Part shown: positions 6,171-11,072 of the stretch, piece after piece
How the letters are laid out: each line of letters starts with the position of its first letter
Numbering within the stretch: position 1 is the stretch's first letter
Source: an uncultured Campylobacter sp.
Lineage (GTDB): Bacteria > Campylobacterota > Campylobacteria > Campylobacterales > Campylobacteraceae
DNA length: 12,259 nt
Assembly (NCBI RefSeq): GCF_905371695.1
Contig: NZ_CAJPMA010000049.1
Coordinates: 1 to 12,259 of the forward strand
Direction: 5' to 3'
Position numbers and translations under genes: made by a program
The notes under the pieces: generated by a model
The model's database searches: none
What the model saw: the letters and a program-made list of their open reading frames with translations, nothing else
What the model was told of the DNA's origin: nothing

Positions 6171-6383
6171 TTAATCAAATCTGCCGCCCCAAGCTATGCT
6201 TTCTATCTCTACGGCGTTATCAAAGCCTATAAGCGGCTCAAACTCGTCCCTCGCGCGGCATAAATCGGCTTTTACGCGGCGCAAAATTTCATCCAGCCTA
6301 TCGGCGTATTCGTCGCAAAGCCCGTCTATCTCTCTACCCTTAGCGTCTTGCTTATTAAAAAAGTAGTCGTATGGGTCTATCAT
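6171..6383 (-). CDS. 70-aa acidic protein of unknown function
   Basis: A 70-residue protein rich in Asp, Glu and Arg, probably a long amphipathic helix (about residues 15-52) with a short aromatic N-terminus (YDYFF). The excellent AGGAGG ribosome binding site before the ATG at 6383 and the 3-nt gap after the antirepressor stop support it strongly as a translated gene. I do not recognise a family. It belongs to the operon that runs from the antirepressor to the exonuclease. Confidence 0.7.
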   Translation of the reverse strand: MIDPYDYFFNKQDAKGREIDGLCDEYADRLDEILRRVKADLCRARDEFEPLIGFDNAVEIESIAWGGRFD

Positions 6384-6386
6384 TTT

Positions 6387-7124
6387 TTATCCTCCTAAAA
6401 TTTCATTTCGTTCTATAAAAAAGCGGTCGTCGTTCGCCACGTATGCTTCGACCGCGCCTATTGCCGTATAGACGTGTTCTAGTTGTTCTTTCGTCTGCTG
6501 CAACGCCCTAAACGTAACTAGCTCTTTATCTCGCTTCTCTTTTTCTGTTTTTTGTAGTTTTTGTTTGTAGAAATCCCGCTCTTTTCTCGCGTGTTCTAGT
6601 AGCGTTCGCAAGCTTTCGGGGCGGGGGTTTGATGTTTTAAATTCGGCTAGTTCGTTTTTTAAACTAGCGATAAGGGCGTTATGCTTTGCCAGCTGCCCTA
6701 AGTAGCCGTTGATTTGATCGGCGTGCCGTTTGGTCTGTAAAATTTGCGACGCTTCTAAATCGGCTATCTTGCTAACGTAGGCTTCAAATTTAGACGCATT
6801 AAAATGCTTATACAAAACATCGAAGCACTCATTTTTGTATAGAATTAATTTTGCTTTTATTTCGGGCTTTACTTTGTTTGGGTTGATTGAAAATAGCCAG
6901 CCGTTGATTTTTTCGACGGGTACGCATAAGGCAACTTGGACGCCGCCGTTCGTTTCGATTTTAAAGGATTTCGGACAAAAGCTCTCATCACTTAAAATCT
7001 TTTCATATTGCGTTTTAAAATCTATGCCGATATTCTTGCATAAATTTTTTACGCTAACATATTGACCTTGCTCGTCAAAAACTTGTATAATATCCGCGTT
7101 AAAAGAAAAATTTGTAAGTTCCAT
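6387..7124 (-). CDS. P22-type antirepressor with coiled coil
   Basis: A 245-residue regulator. Residues about 10-110 match the N-terminal domain of the phage P22 antirepressor family: YVSVKNLCKNIGIDFKTQY, then GGVQVALCVPVEKINGWLFSI and a helix ending FDVLYKHF. Residues about 120-215 are a long charged coiled-coil. The final 28 residues carry YTxxGAVxAYxxND, the motif also found at the N-terminus of the Rha-KilAC protein (3778-4689). There is no KilAC or P22 C-terminal domain, so it may be a regulator with a different partner. The ATG at 7124 follows AAAGGATTATT and is driven by the promoter at 7170-7198. It is the first gene of the operon leading to the RecE-like exonuclease. Confidence 0.85.
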   Translation of the reverse strand: MELTNFSFNADIIQVFDEQGQYVSVKNLCKNIGIDFKTQYEKILSDESFCPKSFKIETNGGVQVALCVPVEKINGWLFSINPNKVKPEIKAKLILYKNECFDVLYKHFNASKFEAYVSKIADLEASQILQTKRHADQINGYLGQLAKHNALIASLKNELAEFKTSNPRPESLRTLLEHARKERDFYKQKLQKTEKEKRDKELVTFRALQQTKEQLEHVYTAIGAVEAYVANDDRFFIERNEILGG

Positions 7125-7146
7125 AATAATCCTTTGAAATGTTTTG

Positions 7147-7160
7147 TAATTTGCAAATTA
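7147..7160. repeat. 14-bp perfect palindrome, candidate operator
   Basis: TAATTTGCAAATTA is a perfect palindrome just downstream of the antirepressor -10 box, at about +3 to +17. Binding here would block promoter clearance. Related TTGTAA/TTACAA half-sites lie in the spacer (TTGTA at 7176-7180 with TACAA) and at 7238-7254. Confidence 0.5.
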
Positions 7161-7169
7161 TTTGGTGGA

Positions 7170-7198
7170 ATAATATTGTATTTTACAAAAAAAGTCAA
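7170..7198 (-). promoter_or_regulatory. Strong sigma-70 promoter of the antirepressor-exonuclease operon
   Basis: The minus strand shows -35 TTGACT (7193-7198), a 17-bp spacer and -10 TATTAT (7170-7175). The leader to the ATG at 7124 is about 40 nt. The spacer carries a TTGTA/TACAA inverted repeat. Confidence 0.85.
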
Positions 7199-7237
7199 GG
7201 TGTTTTTATGTATTTTCGTAAAAAAGTAGATTTTTTA

Positions 7238-7254
7238 TTTTGTAATTAACAAAA
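7238..7254. repeat. TTTTGT/ACAAAA inverted repeat
   Basis: TTTTGT (7238-7243) and ACAAAA (7249-7254) flank a 5-bp AATTA centre. It lies about 40 bp upstream of the antirepressor -35 and overlaps the T-run of the terminator of the gene at 7281, so it may be partly a terminator tail. The TTTTGTAAT half-site recurs at 7142-7150. Confidence 0.3.
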
Positions 7255-7281
7255 AACAAGGTATGGGGATAAGCCCACACC
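7249..7281 (-). terminator. Intrinsic terminator after the HTH gene at 7281
   Basis: On the minus strand GGTGTGGG (7281-7274) pairs with CCCATACC (7267-7260), with one G-T wobble, and is followed by TTGTTTTTTGTT. It begins inside the stop codon of the HTH gene and isolates the dinD unit from the antirepressor promoter. Confidence 0.75.
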
Positions 7282-7718
7282 TATTGCCCGATAGCCCTCC
7301 GTATGGCATCTCTTAGCAATTGGTAGTCCGATAGCTCATTTCTCAAACATTCTATCTCGTATAGCATTTTTATCGAATTGATTACCTGCTGGGTTACTTT
7401 ACCCGTTGATGAAGCCGACCTTAGGCTGCTTTCGGCCACTCCGATTTTTTCGGCTAGGGTTTTAAAAGAGTAGCCTAAAACCTGGCAGGCGTTTTTTATG
7501 ACTTCCTTGCTGTCATCATTGTCTGGCACCCAACTCTTATCAATATCAACAAGGCTTTCTCGCGAATGGAGAAGAGTTACTAAAACTCCCCACAAATGAA
7601 TATCTGCTTCAAATATTTCATCTTGATACTTTTCCAATATAGACATATTGTCGCTATTCCCTAAGGATAGCTCATTGCCTAGTTTTTCAAAAACACTCAT
7701 TTCTTTTTCCTCTGCCAT
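7281..7718 (-). CDS. HTH protein translationally coupled to dinD
   Basis: A 145-residue protein with an acidic, mostly helical N-terminal region (1-68) and a C-terminal helix-turn-helix (72-102: EVIKNACQVLGYSFKTLAEKIG, then VAESSLRSA), followed by a helical tail (110-143) likely to mediate dimerisation. The HTH and tail align with residues 128-195 of the protein at 48-650, so the two share a module joined to different N-termini. The start codon overlaps the dinD stop in TAATG, giving translational coupling, and a clear terminator follows. It may regulate dinD or the adjacent antirepressor promoter. The N-terminal region is not recognised. Confidence 0.75.
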   Translation of the reverse strand: MAEEKEMSVFEKLGNELSLGNSDNMSILEKYQDEIFEADIHLWGVLVTLLHSRESLVDIDKSWVPDNDDSKEVIKNACQVLGYSFKTLAEKIGVAESSLRSASSTGKVTQQVINSIKMLYEIECLRNELSDYQLLRDAIRRAIGQ

Positions 7719-8533
7719 TATTTATCCTTTTTCTTATCTATCTTTTTAAATTTTCTATCTACCTTTTTAAGCTCTTTGGATACCTCTTTTATATGCTCGG
7801 TTCTGGCTAGCATTTCGGGGCGCACGCCGTCGTTTCTCATCATTATGCCCCTTACTTCGCGTCCTACCTCGTAAGCGGTGTTTTCTAAGTTTCTTTGCCC
7901 GTAAATTCGGTTATTCTCGATCTTAGCCTTGGTTTCTTGAAGCCTAAAAAGATTTGCGGCTAACTCGCGAGCTCCCATAAAGTCGAAAATTTTGTCGTTT
8001 ACCGTAAGCCCCTTGATACGCAAAAGGTCTTTTAGGCGCATATTATACATACCCATATACCCCGCATCCATAAAATAAGCGTAGTTTTCCACTCCGTGAG
8101 AGTTGGCTACGCCCGTTAAGGCCTTGTTCGCGTCTTTGGTTTTTTCTCTAACGTCTAGGCGCTCAAGCTGCTCGGCCTCGATATGTCTATGCAAAGCCTC
8201 GGCGATAGTAGCGAAATACGCCTGCGCCTGCGCTACTCTAGGTTTTTTTATATCGGCGTTCATAGATACTAAAAAGCAAGCAAAGCGCGATAGCTTGTAG
8301 TCGGCGTTGCCGTCTACGGGGGTAAAATGCTCTAGTATGTTATAGCCTATGCTAGAGCATACGGAGATAGCTTTATTTACGGCTTTATTTAGCGATTTTA
8401 CGCCGTCGTATTCAAGCATCTGCGCTAATTCGCTAGCTAGCCAATAAGTAGAGCCGTTTTTATGCGAGGATAGCTCAAAGGCGTCGTTTTCTCGGTTAGA
8501 TACGTCAAAAAGGGATAGTTGCGTTCCCATCAT
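7718..8533 (-). CDS. dinD: DinD-like DNA-damage-inducible protein
   Basis: A 271-residue protein closely resembling E. coli DinD (274 residues), a damage-inducible protein reported to inhibit RecA strand exchange. The N-terminal half has a Bro-N-like fold (YWLASELAQMLEYDGVKSL, then YKLSRFACFLVSM). The C-terminal half has the DinD signatures GYMGMYNM, KIFDFMGARELAANLFR and YEVGREVRGIM, ending in a Lys-rich tail. Residues 5-9 are QLSLF, a perfect match to the beta-clamp binding pentapeptide, which E. coli DinD does not carry as I recall it. AAAGGAACG precedes the tandem ATGs at 8533/8530. A perfect 9-bp inverted repeat overlaps the likely -10 box (8560-8565), suggesting control by a local repressor; epsilonproteobacteria generally lack LexA. 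Confidence 0.9.
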   Translation of the reverse strand: MMGTQLSLFDVSNRENDAFELSSHKNGSTYWLASELAQMLEYDGVKSLNKAVNKAISVCSSIGYNILEHFTPVDGNADYKLSRFACFLVSMNADIKKPRVAQAQAYFATIAEALHRHIEAEQLERLDVREKTKDANKALTGVANSHGVENYAYFMDAGYMGMYNMRLKDLLRIKGLTVNDKIFDFMGARELAANLFRLQETKAKIENNRIYGQRNLENTAYEVGREVRGIMMRNDGVRPEMLARTEHIKEVSKELKKVDRKFKKIDKKKDK

Positions 8534-8702
8534 CGTTCCTTTGTTTTTCGATAAAACTTATTTTACTCAAAAATGAGTAAAACCCCAAAATGCCGGGGTC
8601 GATAGCTAGGATTTGAAATCCGCCCATCCTCTCCGCCAGCTCGCGTTGAGTTATGCCCAGTTCTTTGCATACGCGCCTAACGATGTTTTCCTCTGCGGTC
8701 AT
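8505..8702 (-). CDS. Short XRE-type HTH ORF, probably truncated
   Basis: A 65-residue ORF with an excellent AAGGAGC ribosome binding site before the ATG at 8702. Residues 5-27 (ENIVRRVCKELGITQRELAERMG) are the first two helices of an XRE-type HTH and match the HTH segments at 48-650 and 7281-7718. The recognition helix is missing: after Gly28 the sequence turns into residues translated from the dinD promoter region. No alternative frame restores a normal HTH. The C-terminal 29 nt overlap the start of dinD in another frame and end in NDDGNATIPF. It could be a degraded repressor gene, or a short leader ORF that couples translation to dinD. Confidence 0.5.
   Translation of the reverse strand: MTAEENIVRRVCKELGITQRELAERMGGFQILAIDPGILGFYSFLSKISFIEKQRNDDGNATIPF
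8560..8582 (-). promoter_or_regulatory. dinD promoter and overlapping palindromic operator
   Basis: TTTTACTCA (8561-8569) and TGAGTAAAA (8574-8582) are perfect 9-bp inverted repeats around an AAAA centre. The minus-strand -10 TAAAAT (8560-8565) lies within the left arm, about 27 bp before the dinD ATG. The size and symmetry fit an XRE- or CI-type dimer binding site. Confidence 0.6.
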
Positions 8703-8711
8703 TATTGCTCC

Positions 8712-9116
8712 TTATATTAATCGTAACGCATCCGTTAGCATATCACTAGCCCTTTTGGCAACCTCAGACATAGCTTCTTCTTCAATAGCACTCCTTAATC
8801 TTTGCCACCATTTCTCTTTTTTACCATCGTCGATAGAGCTCGGAACTTCTTTTAAAATTTCTAGTCCTTTATGCATAAGCCTAACGTCTTCAAGGAGTCC
8901 GTTGCTACAATGTATAAAGCCGTTTATCATTAGCCATGTTAAAGTTTGATTACAAAAATCTTTTTCTCGCTCATAATCCTGCTCAATTCCATATTTCTCT
9001 TTTTTAACAAAAATAGACACATTGCAATTGGTTCCATGCGGAAAATTTGCATATAAGTGATTTAGGGTTAACCCAACATAGTAATTAAATTTTTCCGCTC
9101 TTTCTTCTTGCGTCAT
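8712..9116 (-). CDS. 134-aa unknown protein, possible winged helix
   Basis: A 134-residue protein I do not recognise. The central part (about 50-90: FCNQTLTWLMINGFIHC, then VRLMHKGLEILKEVP) has the helix-turn-helix-wing rhythm of small winged-helix proteins, with NGFI before a polar turn and then a strand and helix. The C-terminal third is helical (SAIEEEAMSEVAKRASDMLTDAL). No membrane segment or signal is visible. The ATG at 9116 follows AAAGGAAT and lies 1 nt after the stop of the 282-aa gene, so the pair is co-translated. It precedes the short XRE ORF by 9 nt. A DNA-binding or partner protein of the 282-aa product is plausible, though this is inference from coupling only. Confidence 0.65.
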   Translation of the reverse strand: MTQEERAEKFNYYVGLTLNHLYANFPHGTNCNVSIFVKKEKYGIEQDYEREKDFCNQTLTWLMINGFIHCSNGLLEDVRLMHKGLEILKEVPSSIDDGKKEKWWQRLRSAIEEEAMSEVAKRASDMLTDALRLI

Positions 9117-9117
9117 A

Positions 9118-9966
9118 TTATTCCTTTATCTCTAAATTTCGTTGTTCGGCGCTCTTAGGCGCTTCGATGCCTAAAATATCGTCTAAATAATAATCCGTGC
9201 TAACGACGTTTAAGTCGGCGTCTATCACGGATTTGGATATTAGCGTGCCCGCTATCTTATCGCCGTATCTTAGGGCTATCTCCTGGCTTTTTAGCTTTTT
9301 TAGCCACGCTTCGTCGATGATTTTCACGTCTATGGCGGCTCCGTTTATGATAGTCCATTTGCTGGCACCCGCTAGATCCGGCTTTTTAATGATAAAGGCG
9401 CCTCTAAACTCGCTTTTTTGTTCTATCGCGCCGTCTAAATCGTCGGCGCTAAACTCGTAACCGCCTTTTACTTCTCGCTCTTTGCCTTTTAAATTTATGC
9501 GTGGTGGCATTTTAAATCCTTTCGCGCTTTGGGATAACCCCGACATTGCCTGTAAAAGAGGGGTTTTGTTGCGTTTATAACCGTAGCTTTTTAGCTCGCT
9601 ATCCTCTATAATCTCACAGACTATCTCGTCGGCCTTATGCGGCAACTGCTTTGGGTCGTCTTCTAAAAGCCCTATTAGCTTGTCTTTGGCCTTAATCAAA
9701 AAATCGGCTATGGCGTCTTTGGGGTCTTTCACGTAGCTCCTTATCTTGCCGCTATCTATGTTTTTTAGCACGTCTTTTACTTTAGCTTTTAGCGAGCCGT
9801 TTTCTACGCCCTCCAAAATAACGCGGGTCGTTATCTCGCTATCGACGTAGGAGCAAATAGCGACGTTTAGCTCGTCTAAGCTAGCGATAAAAGCGGATAC
9901 GTTTTTAAAAAAAATCGCTCCGCCGTCCGCGTCGAAATCAAAATGCAGGTCGTAGCTTGCGTCCAT
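9118..9966 (-). CDS. 282-aa two-domain protein of unknown function
   Basis: A 282-residue soluble protein of unknown function. Residues 1-115 combine a strand-rich start (LHFDFDADGGAIFFKNVSAFIASLDELN) with helices (GSLKAKVKDVLKNID, then DAIADFLIKAKDKLIGLLED); I have an impression of a widespread uncharacterised family with this N-terminal pattern but cannot name it. A linker (130-160) leads to a beta-rich C-terminal domain (165-270). There is no signal peptide or catalytic motif I can identify. The start at 9966 follows AAAGG and a TATAAT box at 9993-9998. Coupling to the 134-aa gene suggests the two products act together, and such paired unknown genes in phage accessory regions sometimes encode exclusion functions; nothing here proves that. 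Confidence 0.7.
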   Translation of the reverse strand: MDASYDLHFDFDADGGAIFFKNVSAFIASLDELNVAICSYVDSEITTRVILEGVENGSLKAKVKDVLKNIDSGKIRSYVKDPKDAIADFLIKAKDKLIGLLEDDPKQLPHKADEIVCEIIEDSELKSYGYKRNKTPLLQAMSGLSQSAKGFKMPPRINLKGKEREVKGGYEFSADDLDGAIEQKSEFRGAFIIKKPDLAGASKWTIINGAAIDVKIIDEAWLKKLKSQEIALRYGDKIAGTLISKSVIDADLNVVSTDYYLDDILGIEAPKSAEQRNLEIKE

Positions 9967-9988
9967 TTTCGGCCTTTAAAGAAATTTA

Positions 9989-10008
9989 CGCGATTATACA
10001 AAATCGCG
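9989..10008 (-). promoter_or_regulatory. Promoter with flanking inverted repeat before the 282-aa gene
   Basis: The minus strand has a consensus -10 TATAAT (9993-9998). CGCGATT (9989-9995) and AATCGCG (10002-10008) form a 7-bp inverted repeat around it. This could be an operator overlapping the promoter. The same stem could terminate the upstream transcript, but no proper T-run follows. Confidence 0.5.
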
Positions 10009-10011
10009 GTT

Positions 10012-10128
10012 TTACGCTTTCTTAACGGCGTAAAATTTAACGTTGGTTATCAACCCGCCTTTGCCTGCGCCTTTGCCTTTCGCACGGATAGAGCGTAGGA
10101 AATTACGCAGAAATCTAACTATTTTCAT
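10012..10128 (-). CDS. 38-aa basic Gly/Lys-rich protein
   Basis: A 38-residue ORF beginning MKIVRFLRNFLRSIRAKG, followed by alternating Gly and Lys (residues 17-25) and a short hydrophobic end. It is highly cationic and lacks acidic residues altogether. Two copies of TTAGGAGGCG stand directly before the ATG at 10128, giving an unusually strong or doubled ribosome binding site. It follows the 42-aa membrane ORF closely. It might bind nucleic acid or membranes; I do not recognise it. Confidence 0.55.
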   Translation of the reverse strand: MKIVRFLRNFLRSIRAKGKGAGKGGLITNVKFYAVKKA

Positions 10129-10130
10129 AA

Positions 10131-10150
10131 CGCCTCCTAACGCCTCCTAA
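10131..10150 (-). repeat. Tandemly duplicated ribosome binding site
   Basis: The 10-bp unit CGCCTCCTAA occurs twice in a row (10131-10140, 10141-10150). On the minus strand each copy gives AGGAGG, with the nearer one at ideal spacing from the ATG at 10128. The distal copy contains the stop codon of the preceding ORF. Confidence 0.8.
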
Positions 10151-10275
10151 AATCTAATCAGCAAAGAAAATATAAAAGCCGCGACGCCCGTCGAGGCTAA
10201 TAATAAAAGCGCGGCGTCGGGGCACTCGCGCACCTGCGCTAATATGTCTGCTAAAATTCGCTTTAAATCTCCCAT
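10147..10275 (-). CDS. 42-aa single-pass membrane protein
   Basis: A 42-residue ORF with a polar N-terminus and one clear transmembrane helix (about 20-40, from DAALLLLASTG to SLLIRF). The ATG at 10275 is preceded by AGAAGGG and overlaps the end of the 77-aa ORF by 13 nt. The length, single membrane span and position in a phage early region are typical of small membrane accessory proteins, such as holin-like or superinfection proteins, but 42 residues is short for a holin. No specific function can be assigned. Confidence 0.55.
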   Translation of the reverse strand: MGDLKRILADILAQVRECPDAALLLLASTGVAAFIFSLLIRF

Positions 10276-10496
10276 CGTTTTCCCTTCTGTTCTTTAAATA
10301 TTTTTGCACTAAATTTTTTACGGTTTATTTGCGCGGTTTTGCCTGATTTATCGCAGACGTAATCCAAGCGCCCGTCTCGTAAAATATGAAAATAAAACCC
10401 GTGAACGTAGTCATATACGATGAAGCGCCCAAATACGTCGACGCGAGAGCTCTCCGACGTTATCCCGTCGTAAGTTACCACGGCTATCGTAGTCAT
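10263..10496 (-). CDS. 77-aa protein with proteasome-subunit-like N-terminus
   Basis: A 77-residue protein whose first residues, MTTIAVVTYDG followed by SSRVDVFG, resemble the start of HslV and phage Ntn-hydrolase-like proteins, in which Thr2 becomes the N-terminal nucleophile. The usual family length is about 170-200 residues, so this would be only the first third, and the rest (a beta-rich segment with YDYVHGFYFHIL and a basic tail) does not continue the fold convincingly. It may be an unrelated small beta protein. The ATG at 10496 follows AAAGGACG. It heads a run of small genes downstream of the structured intergenic segment. Confidence 0.55.
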   Translation of the reverse strand: MTTIAVVTYDGITSESSRVDVFGRFIVYDYVHGFYFHILRDGRLDYVCDKSGKTAQINRKKFSAKIFKEQKGKRWEI

Positions 10497-10509
10497 TTTT
10501 CGTCCTTTT

Positions 10510-10555
10510 GTTAAAATTTAAATAAAAGCTCTTTTAAGCTCTTAGTTAAAATTTA
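10510..10555. repeat. Direct repeats in the leader of the 77-aa gene
   Basis: GTTAAAATTTA occurs at 10510-10520 and 10545-10555, and between them AAGCTCTT is repeated at 10526-10533 and 10536-10543 with a 10-bp period. These nested repeats lie immediately before the 77-aa gene and may be protein binding sites. Confidence 0.45.
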
Positions 10556-10575
10556 GCGGTCTTTTTCGTTGTATT

Positions 10576-10747
10576 AAAAACCCTGTGAAAAACTATCCTA
10601 AATCAGGGCTGCTATGGCTAGGGTAATATCGCTTCCCTAGTGCGCTACCGATTAAAACCGGATTAACCCGCCACTCGCGGGAGGCTCCGTCGGTCAAGAG
10701 CTCGATACAATCTCGCTCATCCTGCCTTTGTTTTGATGAGAGAATGT
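10576..10747 (-). ncRNA. Candidate structured RNA or leader, minus strand
   Basis: The gene-free stretch 10497-10861 includes a compact block of hairpins. Read on the minus strand: CTCATC/GATGAG (10735-10740 with 10716-10721); GAGC/GCTC (10715-10718 with 10698-10701) with an internal tandem G-A loop and an inner GAT/ATC stem; an enclosing ACCGA/TCGGT (10690-10694 with 10647-10651) around CCCGC/GCGGG (10677-10681 with 10667-10671); CTAGGG/CCCTAG (10635-10640 with 10618-10623); and CCCTG/CAGGG (10604-10608 with 10581-10585) followed by TTTTT. The first two stems share bases and exclude each other. A TAAAAT -10 lies at 10754-10759. It is GC-rich relative to its flanks and has no ORF. It matches no RNA family I can name; a DNA-level role (origin or packaging signal) is the alternative. 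Confidence 0.35.
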
Positions 10748-10780
10748 TAATATATTTTACATTAAATAATACTTAAATTA

Positions 10781-10795
10781 GTAAGAATAACTTAC
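10781..10795. repeat. GTAAG/CTTAC inverted repeat in the divergent region
   Basis: GTAAG (10781-10785) and CTTAC (10791-10795) flank a 5-bp centre between the minus-strand -10 near 10754 and the plus-strand -10 at 10831. The position between two divergent promoters suggests a possible operator. Confidence 0.3.
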
Positions 10796-10830
10796 ATTTT
10801 TTTGAATTTCTTTTTTAAGTGCGGAATGCG

Positions 10831-10836
10831 TATAAT
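10831..10836 (+). promoter_or_regulatory. Promoter of the Excalibur gene (-10 TATAAT)
   Basis: A consensus TATAAT lies 25 bp before the ATG at 10862, preceded by T-rich upstream sequence and no strong -35. The spacing to the GGAGA ribosome binding site (10850-10854) gives a short leader. Confidence 0.65.
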
Positions 10837-10861
10837 TTTAAAAACTAACGGAGACAGAAGT

Positions 10862-11071
10862 ATGAAAGCATTAATATTATTTGTAAGCGTCGTAGTTTTA
10901 GGTTTTGCGGGCGAAAGAGATTTTGACTGCTCGAAACGATATTGCAAAGAAATGACGAGTTGCAAAGAGGCTATGCATTATTTCAAAAAGTGCGGCATGA
11001 GCCAATTTGACCGAGACGGCGACGGCATACCTTGCGAAAACGTATGCGGCGGTAAAAAGAAAAAGCGGTAA
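10862..11071 (+). CDS. Secreted Excalibur-domain protein
   Basis: A 69-residue exported protein. Residues 1-16 (MKALILFVSVVVLGFA) are a signal peptide, so the mature form is about 53 residues. It contains the Excalibur calcium-binding motif DRDGDGIPCE (50-59) with six Cys in the mature part (23, 28, 34, 44, 58, 62), enough for three disulfides, and a Lys-rich tail. I place the start at the ATG at 10862, preceded by GGAGACAG and a TATAAT box; the upstream in-frame ATG would bury the signal peptide. Excalibur domains often occur fused to or beside secreted thermonucleases, and here the thermonuclease gene converges on this one with a 1-bp gap, so the two products may act together in the periplasm or outside the cell. 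Confidence 0.85.
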   Translation: MKALILFVSVVVLGFAGERDFDCSKRYCKEMTSCKEAMHYFKKCGMSQFDRDGDGIPCENVCGGKKKKR

Positions 11072-11072
11072 T

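Noticed and set aside
10620..10660. GGTAGCGCAC on the minus strand, recalling the D-arm of a tRNA.
   Set aside because: No acceptor stem, T-arm or properly spaced anticodon arm can be built around it; the neighbouring CTAGGG/CCCTAG stem has an 11-nt loop.
10694..10720. An 8-codon ORF (MSEIVSSS) with AAAGG nearby in the structured block, minus strand, as a leader peptide.
   Set aside because: Spacing from the purine tract to the ATG is short, the peptide has no regulatory codon run, and such ORFs are frequent by chance.
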